Assembly (NCBI GenBank): GCA_947479185.1
Contig: CANJYY010000001.1
Coordinates: 1 to 24,114, forward strand
DNA from: Caulobacteraceae bacterium
Lineage (GTDB): Bacteria; Pseudomonadota; Alphaproteobacteria; Caulobacterales; Caulobacteraceae
Length of the DNA stretch: 24,114 nucleotides
Reading direction: 5' to 3'
In this document: piece after piece, positions 7,425-15,340 of the stretch
Layout: the number at the start of each line of letters is the position of its first letter
Numbering within the stretch: position 1 is the stretch's first letter
The notes under the pieces: generated by a model
Seen by the model: only the letters and a program-made list of their open reading frames with translations
Told to the model about the DNA's origin: nothing
Databases searched by the model: none
Made by a program: the position numbers and the translations under genes

Positions 7425-8765
7425 ATGCCCGGACTCTCCCCACAAAAGATCGCAATGCTCAAATCGCTCGTGTCGGCGTCGCCGGACGAGCTTGTTCGCA
7501 CGCTTGAACACGCGATCAGCGCCGACGGCTCGGGCGGCCCGCTGGCCGCCATCGGCGCGATGGTCGAGGCCGAGGCCGCCGAACGGGCGCTCCGCCATGC
7601 CGTGCTGATTCCGGTCGCGCCGCTGTTCCGGTCCGCCGGTCCGTCGGGAGCGCCGGCATGGCCGCGCGCCGCCCTGCGGGCGCTGTGGGCCGCGATCGGC
7701 GCCGAGTCGCCCGGCCTGCTGCGGGACGCGGCGGACGGGCTTCACTATCTCGAGCCCGATGATCCCCAGCCGGCGGTGTTCGACACCCTGTGCCTGAAGG
7801 CGGCGGCCGGCCTCGAAGCCCGAGACACGCCGGAGTACGCCCTGGCCGCCTCGCTTTGCGACAGCGCCGTTCCCGGCGGCGCGGCCGAGGCCGCGCTGTG
7901 CCTGCAGATGGCCCCTATCGTACGTCCCATCGTCCTGCGCCTGGGCGAGTGGATCCAGCGCATGACCGACGAGCGTCGGGCCACCGCGCGGCTGGCCTAT
8001 CGCGACGCCACCGCCCTGGCCGACGGAGCCGGACCGCTGTTGTTCGAAATGCTCGCGGCCCACATGAAGCATCCTTCGATGATCCTGCGGATCATCTCCG
8101 CCGTGATGGATCGTCCCGCCGAGCGATACATGGCCGGGTCGGAACTGGCGCGTTTTGGCGAGCGCACCCTGCTCGATATCGAGGCCGAGGTGGGCCGGCT
8201 GCGCGCCATGAAGCCCGCCGCCGGCGTGGAGGCGGGGCGCACCGCCGGCGGCGCCGTGCAGCGGGCGATCGACGCCGCCGGCGAACTGGAGGAATCGGTC
8301 CAGATGTCCCGCGATGGCGTCTGGGGCCAGCGGCTGACCAAGCTCAAACAGGCCATCGCCGTCACCGTCGAGGCCCGGCTGCGCGAAATCGACGAAGCCG
8401 CCGCCCACGCCCTGCCGACCCAGAAGCTGCGTTACAGCCCGCGGCTGATCCGCACGGCGCCGAACTTCAGCGAACCGCCCGACGAGCCCTCCGTGACCTG
8501 GGTCATGGGGCTGTTGACGTTCGCCGATGTGGTCCGGCCCTGCGCGCCCGACGGCGGCTTCGGCTCCGTGCGCAGCAAGGTGCTGGAAACCCTCGGCAAA
8601 CGCATCGACCAGTACGTCGAGGATGTTCTCGAACAGCTGCGGCTGGGCGAGGTTGAGGACGACGAACGGGCCCGCGACTTCCTCGGCGTGGCCGCGAACA
8701 TGCTGGAGCTGGCGCGCGACGACCGCAGCGCCGCCATCGTCCGGCGGCGGGCTGCCGCGGCCTGA
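7425..8765 (+). CDS. Conserved-looking protein of unknown function (446 aa)
   Basis: I do not recognise a domain here. The protein is predicted to be soluble and almost wholly alpha-helical, rich in Ala, Leu, Arg and Glu, with no signal peptide or obvious membrane segment. The middle (about 150-215) contains LCLQMAPIVRPIVLRLGEWIQRMTDE, and the C-terminal half has long amphipathic helices; the C-terminus reads ARDDRSAAIVRRRAAAA. The ATG at 7425 (MPGLSPQKIAML) is preferred over an upstream GTG at 7389, which would add an Arg/Pro-rich non-conserved-looking leader; ATG 7455 is a further alternative. It sits between the FeuPQ-like pair and the cytochrome c maturation operon, 78 bp after the former and 60 bp before the latter. 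Codon usage matches its neighbours, so it is a genuine gene, but no function is proposed. Confidence 0.82.
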   Translation: MPGLSPQKIAMLKSLVSASPDELVRTLEHAISADGSGGPLAAIGAMVEAEAAERALRHAVLIPVAPLFRSAGPSGAPAWPRAALRALWAAIGAESPGLLRDAADGLHYLEPDDPQPAVFDTLCLKAAAGLEARDTPEYALAASLCDSAVPGGAAEAALCLQMAPIVRPIVLRLGEWIQRMTDERRATARLAYRDATALADGAGPLLFEMLAAHMKHPSMILRIISAVMDRPAERYMAGSELARFGERTLLDIEAEVGRLRAMKPAAGVEAGRTAGGAVQRAIDAAGELEESVQMSRDGVWGQRLTKLKQAIAVTVEARLREIDEAAAHALPTQKLRYSPRLIRTAPNFSEPPDEPSVTWVMGLLTFADVVRPCAPDGGFGSVRSKVLETLGKRIDQYVEDVLEQLRLGEVEDDERARDFLGVAANMLELARDDRSAAIVRRRAAAA

Positions 8766-8810
8766 GACAATCCGCTTTGATCCAGCCCCTCGCGCCGAGG
8801 CCCGTGATCC

Positions 8811-8818
8811 GCTAACAC
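8811..8818 (+). promoter_or_regulatory. Possible -10 element for a leaderless ccm transcript
   Basis: GCTAACAC fits the Caulobacter housekeeping -10 consensus GCTANAWC at seven of eight positions. It ends 7 bases before the ccmI ATG, and there is no Shine-Dalgarno upstream of that ATG, so transcription could start at or next to the start codon. No convincing TTGAC-type -35 lies at the expected spacing, which keeps confidence low. Confidence 0.25.
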
Positions 8819-8825
8819 CCGCCTC

Positions 8826-9902
8826 ATGTTCGCATTCTGGATCGCCGCAGCGGCCTTCTCTGCAGCAGTCGGCTGGCTGATGCTCCGTGGCGCGCGGGCA
8901 GCGTCGCTGCGCGCCGTCGGCGAGGACCCCGCCCTGGCCGTGCATCGCCGGCAACTGGCCGAGATCGACGATCTCGCCGCGCGCGGTCTGCTGCCCGAAG
9001 ATGAGGTCCGCACGGCGCGCGCCGAGACCGGTCGCCGCCTGCTGGCCGCCGCCGATGCGTCGCCGCTGGCCGGGAACCCCGTCGCCGGACGGCGACTGGT
9101 GGTGGCCCTGGCCACGATTCTGCCGTTGATCGCCGCAGGGCTTTACTGGGCGACCGGCGCGCCCGGCCTGGCGGACCAGCCGTTCCAGAAGCGACTCGCC
9201 GAATGGCGGCACAGCGATCCCTCGACACTCGATCCGCCACGGATGGCGGCGCTGATGCGGACCATCGTCACCGAGCGCCCCACCGACCCCGAAGCCTTCA
9301 AGAATCTGGCCCTGGCCGAACTGGCCTCGGGCGACGCCATGGCCGCGTCCAGCGCCCTCCGCCGCGCTGTCGCCATCGCGCCACGTCGCGCCGACCTGTG
9401 GGCCGCGCTGGGGGAGACCTTCATGGCCGAAGCCGACGGCGAGGTCGGCGTCGACGCCCGGGCCGCCTTCAACGAGGCGCTGAAGATCGATCCTGCCTCG
9501 TTGAGCGCCCGGTACTTCCTCGCCCGCGCCGATATCGCCGATGGCAAGGTCGAGCAGGGCCTCGCCGGTTGGCGGGCGCTGCTGGACAGCCTCGCCGCCG
9601 ACGACCCGTCGCGCGCCGCCCTGACCGGTGAGATCGCCGCCGTGACCCGGGCCGGCGGATTGCCCGAACGCCGGCAGGCCGCGCCCGCGCAGCCCGACGC
9701 GGCGCAGATCCGCGGCATGGTCGAGGGGCTGGAAAAGCGCCTTGGAGCCGACGCCGACGATCCGCAGGGCTGGGTCCGGCTGGTCCGCGCCTGGTCCGTG
9801 CTGGGCGAGACCCAGCGCCGCGATACGGCCCTGGCGCGCGCCCGCACGCTCTACAAGGATCAACCCGACATCCTCAAAGCACTCGACGAGGCCGCCCAAT
9901 GA
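8826..9902 (+). CDS. ccmI: Cytochrome c maturation protein CcmI (CycH)
   Basis: A 358-residue inner-membrane protein of System I cytochrome c biogenesis; it acts as an apocytochrome chaperone presenting the apoprotein to the CcmF/H haem-ligation complex. TM1 is at about 2-20, then a cytoplasmic loop with the family-typical VHRRQLAEIDDLAARGLL (about 40-57), TM2 at about 90-111 (LVVALATILPLIAAGLYW), then a periplasmic TPR-rich domain (about 135-345; FKNLALAELASGD and DPQGWVRLVRAW are TPR-like). Length and bipartite architecture match CycH of rhizobia. It is first in the ccmI-E-F-H operon and its stop overlaps the ccmE start (ATGA at 9899-9902), indicating translational coupling. There is no visible ribosome-binding site at the ATG. 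Confidence 0.93.
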   Translation: MFAFWIAAAAFSAAVGWLMLRGARAASLRAVGEDPALAVHRRQLAEIDDLAARGLLPEDEVRTARAETGRRLLAAADASPLAGNPVAGRRLVVALATILPLIAAGLYWATGAPGLADQPFQKRLAEWRHSDPSTLDPPRMAALMRTIVTERPTDPEAFKNLALAELASGDAMAASSALRRAVAIAPRRADLWAALGETFMAEADGEVGVDARAAFNEALKIDPASLSARYFLARADIADGKVEQGLAGWRALLDSLAADDPSRAALTGEIAAVTRAGGLPERRQAAPAQPDAAQIRGMVEGLEKRLGADADDPQGWVRLVRAWSVLGETQRRDTALARARTLYKDQPDILKALDEAAQ

Positions 9903-10378
9903 GCTTCTGGCCGAAATCCCGCACCGCGCGGCGGCGCCTGACCATCGTGCTGGCCGTGGCGCCGGTGCTGGCGCTGGCCGCGGGCCTGACGCTTTGGGGC
10001 CTGCGGGACTCGATCTCGCTGTTCTACACCCCGGCCCAGGCCAAGGCGGCCAACGTCGCGCCCGGCCGGGCCGTGCAACTCGGCGGGCTGGTCCTGCCCG
10101 GCAGCGTGGTCAAGCATCCCGACGGCAGGGTCGAGTTCGTCATCTCCGACAAGACCGACACCGCGCCCGTCAGCTTCCAGGGCGATCTGCCGGACCTGTT
10201 CCGCGAAGGGCAGGGCGTGGTCGCCGAAGGGACGTTCGATGCGTCGGGAACCTTCAAGGCCAAGCAGGTGCTGGCCAAGCACGATGAGAAGTACATGCCG
10301 CGCGAGGTGGCCGACGCCCTGAAAGAACAGGGCGAATGGCGAGGCAACGGGGCCGCTCCGGCTTACGGCAAGCCATGA
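9899..10378 (+). CDS. ccmE: Periplasmic haem chaperone CcmE (CycJ)
   Basis: A 159-residue membrane-anchored haem chaperone. An Arg-rich N-terminus precedes a single TM anchor (about 13-35), followed by a periplasmic OB-fold (about 45-125; RAVQLGGLVLPGSV and VEFVISDKTD). The signature haem-binding site is intact: H128 in LAKHDEKYMP, with Y132 downstream as in the H-x3-Y motif. In the family this His forms a transient covalent bond with haem, which is then passed to CcmF/H for ligation to apocytochrome c. The gene overlaps both neighbours by four bases (ATGA at 9899 and at 10375), so it is embedded in a translationally coupled operon. The usual length for the family is about 150-160 residues. 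Confidence 0.96.
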   Translation: MSFWPKSRTARRRLTIVLAVAPVLALAAGLTLWGLRDSISLFYTPAQAKAANVAPGRAVQLGGLVLPGSVVKHPDGRVEFVISDKTDTAPVSFQGDLPDLFREGQGVVAEGTFDASGTFKAKQVLAKHDEKYMPREVADALKEQGEWRGNGAAPAYGKP

Positions 10379-12333
10379 CCGTTGAACTCGGCGCGTTCGC
10401 GCTCGCCCTGGCGCTGGCCCTGTCGCTGGCGCAGACCGTGCTCGGCCTGATCGGCGGGCGCAGACCCACGCTGGCCGGCGCGGGCGAGGGCGCGGCCATC
10501 GGCGCCTTTCTCGGCGTGGCGGTCGCGTTCGCCGCCCTGCTGACGGCCTTCATCACCTCCGACTTCTCGGTCGCCAACGTCGCGTCCAACTCGCACACCG
10601 CCAAGCCGCTGCTCTACAAGCTGGCCGGAACCTGGGGCAGCCACGAGGGCTCGATGCTGCTGTGGTGCCTGATCCTGACCGGCTACGGCGCCGCCGTGGC
10701 CGGGTTCGGCAAGGGTCTGCCCGCCGGGCTCAAGAGCCGCGCGCTGGGCGTGCAGGGCCTGCTGGGCGTGCTGTTCCTGGCCTATACCGTCCTGGCTTCC
10801 AACCCGCTGGCGCGGTTGGCGAGCCCGCCGATCGAGGGACGCTCGCTCAATCCGCTGCTCCAGGACCCGGCGCTCGCCTTCCATCCGCCGTTCCTCTACC
10901 TCGGCTATGTCGGCTTCTCGGTGGTCTTCTCGTTCGCCGTGGCGGCCCTGATCGAGGGCCGGGTCGACGCCGCCTGGGCGCGCTGGGTGCGGCCCTGGAC
11001 GCTGGCGGCCTGGAGCTTCCTGACCATCGGCATCGCGCTGGGCTCCTTCTGGGCCTACTACGAGCTCGGCTGGGGCGGCTGGTGGTTCTGGGATCCGGTC
11101 GAGAACGCCTCCTTCATGCCCTGGCTGATCGGGGCGGCGCTGCTGCATTCGGCGATCGTCACCGAGAAGCGCGGGGCGCTGTCCGGCTGGACCTTGTTCC
11201 TGGCGCTGGCGGCCTTCACCTTCTCGATGCTGGGCGCCTTCCTCGTGCGCTCCGGCGTGCTGACCAGCGTGCACGCCTTCGCCGTCGACCCGACGCGCGG
11301 CGTGCTGCTGCTGTCGATCCTCGGCGTCTCGTCGGGCGCGGCCTTCGCCCTGTTCGCCTGGCGATCACCGGCTCTCGCGCCCGGCGGGGTGTTCGCCCCG
11401 GCGAGTCGGGAAAGTCTCATAGTGCTCAACAACATCCTGCTGACGGCGGCGACCGGGGCGGTGCTGTTCGGCACCCTCTATCCGCTGATCTACGAGGCCT
11501 TCGCCGGCGCGCCGATCACCGTTGGACCGCCCTATTTCAACCTGGTGTTCGGCGTGCTGATGGGTCTGGCCATGCTGATCCTGCCGTTCGGGCCCCTGAC
11601 CGCCTGGAAGCGGGGCAATGTCGTCGACAGCGCCGCGCAGCTGCGGCTGGCCGGGGCCATCGCCGTGCTGGTCGGCTTCCTGATCTTCGCCCTGATGAGC
11701 CCGCGCAAGGCGCTGGCCAGCGGGGGGGTGGCGCTCGGCGCCTGGGTCATCGCCGGCGCGGCCAGCGAGATCGTCCAGCGGACCCGGGCGTTCAAGGCCC
11801 CCTGGCCCGAGGTGCGTCGCCGCCTGACCGGCCTGCCGCGCGGGTCGTGGGGCATGACCCTGGCGCACGCGGGCCTCGGCCTGTTCATCCTGGGCGCCTG
11901 TTTCGAAACGTCCTGGAAGGTGGAGGCGGCCGAAGCCCTGTCGATCGGCGGACAGGTTCGGCTGGGCGCCTTCGAGCTGACGCTGAAGTCGGTCGGCACG
12001 GTCGACGGGCCCAACTACATCGCCGAACGCGGCCAGCTGACCGTGACCCGGGGCGGCAAGCCCGTCTGCGCACCGGCGCCGGAGCGCCGGTTCTATCCGG
12101 CCGGCAAGCAGAGCACCTCCGAAGTCGCCCTGTGCAACCTCGGCTTCAGCCAGGTCTATACCGTGCTCGGCGAGCGCCGGGCGGCGGTTGGCGGCGGGCC
12201 GGCCTGGCTGGTGCGCGCCTACTACAATCCGTGGGTCCAGCTGATCTACCTGGGTCCGCTGCTGATGGCGCTGGGCGGGCTGCTGAGCCTGTCCGACCGT
12301 CGGTTGCGCTTCGCCGTGGGAAGCAAGCCATGA
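10375..12333 (+). CDS. ccmF: Haem lyase subunit CcmF (CycK)
   Basis: A 652-residue polytopic membrane protein that attaches haem from holo-CcmE to apocytochrome c. It has many hydrophobic segments throughout. The tryptophan-rich WWD haem-handling motif is at about 233-251 (WGGWWFWDPVENASFMPWL), and characteristic flanking stretches are NSHTAKPLLYKLAGTWGSHEG (about 66-86) and FHPPFLYLGYVGFS (about 170-183). A large periplasmic loop precedes the last TM near the C-terminus. Length matches E. coli CcmF (about 650). The start is the ATG at 10375, overlapping the ccmE stop as ATGA; an in-frame ATG 39 bases upstream, inside ccmE, is rejected because it only adds a basic non-conserved leader. Its stop overlaps the ccmH start in the same way. 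Confidence 0.96.
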   Translation: MTVELGAFALALALALSLAQTVLGLIGGRRPTLAGAGEGAAIGAFLGVAVAFAALLTAFITSDFSVANVASNSHTAKPLLYKLAGTWGSHEGSMLLWCLILTGYGAAVAGFGKGLPAGLKSRALGVQGLLGVLFLAYTVLASNPLARLASPPIEGRSLNPLLQDPALAFHPPFLYLGYVGFSVVFSFAVAALIEGRVDAAWARWVRPWTLAAWSFLTIGIALGSFWAYYELGWGGWWFWDPVENASFMPWLIGAALLHSAIVTEKRGALSGWTLFLALAAFTFSMLGAFLVRSGVLTSVHAFAVDPTRGVLLLSILGVSSGAAFALFAWRSPALAPGGVFAPASRESLIVLNNILLTAATGAVLFGTLYPLIYEAFAGAPITVGPPYFNLVFGVLMGLAMLILPFGPLTAWKRGNVVDSAAQLRLAGAIAVLVGFLIFALMSPRKALASGGVALGAWVIAGAASEIVQRTRAFKAPWPEVRRRLTGLPRGSWGMTLAHAGLGLFILGACFETSWKVEAAEALSIGGQVRLGAFELTLKSVGTVDGPNYIAERGQLTVTRGGKPVCAPAPERRFYPAGKQSTSEVALCNLGFSQVYTVLGERRAAVGGGPAWLVRAYYNPWVQLIYLGPLLMALGGLLSLSDRRLRFAVGSKP

Positions 12334-12779
12334 GACCCCTGCTGGTTGTGCTGACGGCGCTGATGCTGATGGCCGGCGCCGCCTCGGACCCGTCCGAGCG
12401 GTTGCAGGATCCGGCGCAGGAGGCGCGCGCCCGGACCCTGTTCGCCCAGATCCGCTGCCTGGTCTGCCAGAACGAGTCGATCGACGACTCCGACGCGGAA
12501 CTGGCCGGCGACCTGCGCAAGGTCGTGCGCGAACAGATCACCGCCGGGCGTTCCGACGGGGAGGTGAAGGCTTTCCTGACGGACCGCTACGGCGAGTTCG
12601 TGCTGCTGAAGCCGCGCTTCAGCCCGGCCAACGCGGTGCTGTGGCTGGGGCCCTTCCTGGCGGCGCTCGCCGGCCTGGCGCTGCTGGCCTCGCGGTTCCG
12701 CCGCCGGGAGCCGACGCCGGCGCTGTCCGGCGAGGAGGAATCGCGGCTGGCGGCCTTGCTGGACGACGAGACGGCGTGA
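12330..12779 (+). CDS. ccmH: Cytochrome c maturation thioredoxin-like protein CcmH (CycL)
   Basis: A 149-residue protein: signal peptide (about 1-18), a three-helix periplasmic domain, then one TM segment near 103-121 and a short acidic cytoplasmic tail. The redox motif is C43-x-x-C46 in IRCLVCQNESIDDSDAELA, the classical CcmH signature that reduces or positions the CxxCH cysteines of apocytochrome c. It begins at an ATGA overlap with ccmF. The length fits the short alphaproteobacterial CcmH/CycL rather than the fused enterobacterial form, consistent with CcmI being separate at the head of this operon. The operon contains no thioredoxin-like CcmG, which must be encoded elsewhere if the pathway is complete. 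Confidence 0.95.
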   Translation: MRPLLVVLTALMLMAGAASDPSERLQDPAQEARARTLFAQIRCLVCQNESIDDSDAELAGDLRKVVREQITAGRSDGEVKAFLTDRYGEFVLLKPRFSPANAVLWLGPFLAALAGLALLASRFRRREPTPALSGEEESRLAALLDDETA

Positions 12780-12912
12780 CACGATTGCGCCGTGATCCGG
12801 CTCCAAGAAGCCCTTGTCGGATGACGGAATGATAACTTGAGAGCGGCGACGCTCTTTGGCATCGAAAACTCTCAGCAGAGCCCGCCGTATGCGGGTCAGG
12901 AACGGATCACAG

Positions 12913-14469
12913 ATGGTCGCCAGGAAGACCGGTTTCTTTGTGGGCGCCGTCGCGGGCGTGGGCGTCGCCTGCGCCGCGCTGGCCGGCGTGGGTTTGCGTA
13001 TGGCCCCCGCCCAGGCGGCCGAAGCGCCGCAGCTGGTGCGGACCTCGTCCGCCGGTCCGATGATGTTCGCGCCGCCGCCCGGCGCACCGATGTCCTTCGC
13101 CGATATCTTCGAGAAGGTCTCGCCGGCCGTGGTGTCGATCGACGTCACCTCGCGGGTCGACGCCAGCGCCCTGCGCCTGCCGAACTTTCCGCTGGGCCCT
13201 AATGGCAAGCCGGGCGAGCAGGACGAGGACGGTGAGAACGGCGCGAGCGGCCGTCCGCGGCAACAGTCGTCCGGCTCCGGCTTCCTGATCTCGGCCGACG
13301 GCTACATCGTCACCAACAACCACGTCATCGAGGGCGCCGACGAAATCACCGTCACCCTGAAGGACGGTCGCGAACTGAAGGCCAGGCTGATCGGCCGCGA
13401 CGAGAATACCGACCTGGCGGTGATCAAGGTCGAGGGCGGCGGCTTCACCTTCGTGACCTTCGAGAACGCCGCCAAGCCGCGCGTCGGCGACTGGGTCATC
13501 GCCGTCGGCAACCCGTTCGGCCTGGGCGGCACCGCCACGGCCGGCATCGTGTCCGCCTATGGCCGCAATCTGAATGACGAAAGCTCGACCTACGTCGACT
13601 ACGTCCAGATCGACGCGCCGATCAACCGGGGCAACTCGGGCGGCCCGACCTTCGACACCTACGGCCGGGTGATCGGCGTCAACAGCGCCATCTTCTCGCC
13701 GACCGGCGGCTCGGTCGGCATCGGCTTCGCCATTCCCGCCGACGTCGCCGACAGCATCACCCGGCAGCTGATCGCCAACGGCAAGGTCGTGCGCGGCTAT
13801 ATCGGCGCGCAGATCCAGAACTTCACCCCCGAGATGAGCGAAGCCCTGGGCATGGGCAGCGTCAAGGCCGCCGTGGTCAAGGCGGTCACCCCGGGCGGTC
13901 CCGCGGCCAAGGCCGGGCTGATGGTCGACGACATCGTGCTGTCGGTGAACGGGGTGAAGGTCGAGTCCTCGACGGCCCTGACCCGTGAAGTCGGGCGTGG
14001 CGCGGCCGGTTCGGTGCTGCGTCTCGAGGTCCTGCGCGACGGTCGTCCCCGGGTCATCGAGATCCGCTCCGGCGTTCGTCCGTCCAATGAGGAACTGGCC
14101 AGCACGCTGCGGCCGGATTCGGACGGCGGCTCGGGCAACAGCGGCAAGTCGCCGAACGCGCCCAGCGCCAACCGCGTTCAGGTGCTCGGCATGGGCCTGG
14201 TCCCGCTCGATACCGCCGGCCGTCGTCGCTACGGCATCGCCACCGACGTCCAGGGCGTGCTGATCGACAGCCTGAGGGCCGACTCCGACGCCGCCGAGCG
14301 CGGCATCGCCGTGGGCAACGTGATCACCTCGGTGAACCTGAAGGCCGTGCGCGCGCCGGCCGACGTGGCCGCCGCGGTGGACGCCGCCAAGAAGGCGGGC
14401 CGTCCGACCATCCTGCTGTCGGTCCTGTTCAAGGGCCAGCTGGCCTCGGTTCCCGTCAAGGTGAACTAG
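12913..14469 (+). CDS. degP: Periplasmic serine protease/chaperone DegP (HtrA family)
   Basis: A 518-residue exported quality-control protease. From the ATG at 12913 there is a Sec signal peptide (VARKTGFFVGAVAGVG to AQAA), then a trypsin-like domain with triad H137 (TNNHVIEG), D167 (NTDLAVIK) and S242 (NRGNSGGPTF). The spacings of 30 and 75 residues equal those of E. coli DegP. PDZ1 is at about 293-390 and PDZ2 at about 423-518. A hydrophilic loop rich in Asp/Glu/Gly lies before the catalytic His, similar to the LA loop region. AGGA at 12898 supports the 12913 start; ATG 12889 and TTG 12856 are in-frame alternatives that lengthen the basic leader. It follows ccmH after 133 bp and precedes a two-component pair that might regulate it. 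Confidence 0.94.
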   Translation: MVARKTGFFVGAVAGVGVACAALAGVGLRMAPAQAAEAPQLVRTSSAGPMMFAPPPGAPMSFADIFEKVSPAVVSIDVTSRVDASALRLPNFPLGPNGKPGEQDEDGENGASGRPRQQSSGSGFLISADGYIVTNNHVIEGADEITVTLKDGRELKARLIGRDENTDLAVIKVEGGGFTFVTFENAAKPRVGDWVIAVGNPFGLGGTATAGIVSAYGRNLNDESSTYVDYVQIDAPINRGNSGGPTFDTYGRVIGVNSAIFSPTGGSVGIGFAIPADVADSITRQLIANGKVVRGYIGAQIQNFTPEMSEALGMGSVKAAVVKAVTPGGPAAKAGLMVDDIVLSVNGVKVESSTALTREVGRGAAGSVLRLEVLRDGRPRVIEIRSGVRPSNEELASTLRPDSDGGSGNSGKSPNAPSANRVQVLGMGLVPLDTAGRRRYGIATDVQGVLIDSLRADSDAAERGIAVGNVITSVNLKAVRAPADVAAAVDAAKKAGRPTILLSVLFKGQLASVPVKVN

Positions 14470-14481
14470 GACGCCGATCAC

Positions 14482-14518
14482 CCTCCGGGACCCGCGCCGA
14501 CAGCGCCGGTTCCGGAGG
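14482..14518 (+). terminator. Possible hairpin terminator after degP
   Basis: CCTCCGG (14482-14488) and CCGGAGG (14512-14518) are perfect inverted arms of 7 bp, with a smaller GCGC/GCGC pairing inside the loop. It begins 13 bases after the degP stop. No T-run follows, so it is at best a weak or Rho-assisted terminator or a 3'-end stabilising hairpin. Confidence 0.35.
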
Positions 14519-14575
14519 ATCCGGCCCGATCCGGCGCACGGTTTCCGGCCCGTCGCCGCATTACACTATCGTATG

Positions 14576-14606
14576 TTGAGGTCGCCGCCGCCCACGGGGT
14601 AGTTTC
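14576..14606 (+). promoter_or_regulatory. Weak candidate promoter for the second two-component operon
   Basis: TTGAGG at 14576 is followed after about 16-17 bases by GGTAGTTT (14598-14605), a partial match to the Caulobacter -10 consensus. It would give a leader of roughly 35-40 bases before the response regulator ATG. The match is imperfect and this is only a candidate. Confidence 0.25.
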
Positions 14607-14647
14607 CGTGCGTCGGCGGATTCCCGTCGCCGACCCTGGCGGGGCGA

Positions 14648-15322
14648 ATGATGCGAATCCTGATCATCGAGGACGATCTCGAAGCGGCCGAGGCGATGGC
14701 GCGCGGCCTGTCCGAGGCCGGCTATGACTGCAGCCACGCGGCCGACGGCGCGGCCGGTCTGGCCGAGGCGCAGAAGCGCGGTTTCGACGTGCTGATCGTC
14801 GACCGGATGATGCCGAAGATGAACGGCGTGGAGGTTGTCTCGACGCTGCGCCGCGAGGGCGACGCCACCCCCGTGCTGTTCCTGTCCGCGCTTGGCGAGG
14901 TCGCCGACAGGGTCGACGGGCTGCAGGCCGGCGCCGACGACTATCTGGTCAAACCCTACGCCTTTCCCGAGCTGATCGCCCGGGTCGAGGCCCTGTCGCG
15001 TCGTCGCGAAACCGGCGCCGTGGCGACCACGCTGAAGGTCGGCGAGCTGGAGATGAACCTCATCGCCCGCACCGTGCACCGCGGGGCGAGCGAGATCGAC
15101 CTGCAGCCGCGCGAGTTCCAGCTGCTGGAATTCATGATGCGTCACGCCGGCCAGTCGGTGACCCGCACCATGCTGCTGGAGAAGGTCTGGGAGTATCACT
15201 TCGACCCCCAGACCAACGTCATCGACGTGCACATCTCCCGCCTGCGCTCGAAGATCGACAAGGGCTTCGACCGCCAGATGCTGCAGACCGTGCGCGGCGC
15301 CGGCTACCGGCTCGACCCTTAG
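14648..15322 (+). CDS. OmpR-family response regulator (second two-component system)
   Basis: A 224-residue regulator. The receiver domain has D9-D10, phospho-acceptor D52 (LIVDRMMPKMNG) and Lys in LVKPYAFPEL. The winged-helix output domain (about 130-222) includes LQPREFQLLEFMM, TNVIDVHISRLRSKID and the terminal VRGAGYRLDP. The VDRMMP form and the kinase partner place it near CzcR/CusR/QseB-type regulators rather than PhoP. Two adjacent ATGs exist (14648 and 14651); GGCGGGG at 14638-14644 is better spaced for the second, so the true protein may start MRILIIEDD. The kinase follows after 18 bp with AGGAG overlapping the stop. Position between degP and glnE is, as I recall, conserved in several Alphaproteobacteria; an envelope-stress role with degP as a target is inference. 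Confidence 0.93.
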   Translation: MMRILIIEDDLEAAEAMARGLSEAGYDCSHAADGAAGLAEAQKRGFDVLIVDRMMPKMNGVEVVSTLRREGDATPVLFLSALGEVADRVDGLQAGADDYLVKPYAFPELIARVEALSRRRETGAVATTLKVGELEMNLIARTVHRGASEIDLQPREFQLLEFMMRHAGQSVTRTMLLEKVWEYHFDPQTNVIDVHISRLRSKIDKGFDRQMLQTVRGAGYRLDP

Positions 15323-15340
15323 GAGCCGGGCGCCATTCCC

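Noticed and set aside
6819..9899. Very long minus-strand open frame (1026 codons) opposite the kinase, hypothetical protein and ccmI
   Set aside because: It is antisense to three well-supported genes, rich in Gly/Arg/Gln/His with no domain, and is a GC-skew shadow of high-GC coding DNA.
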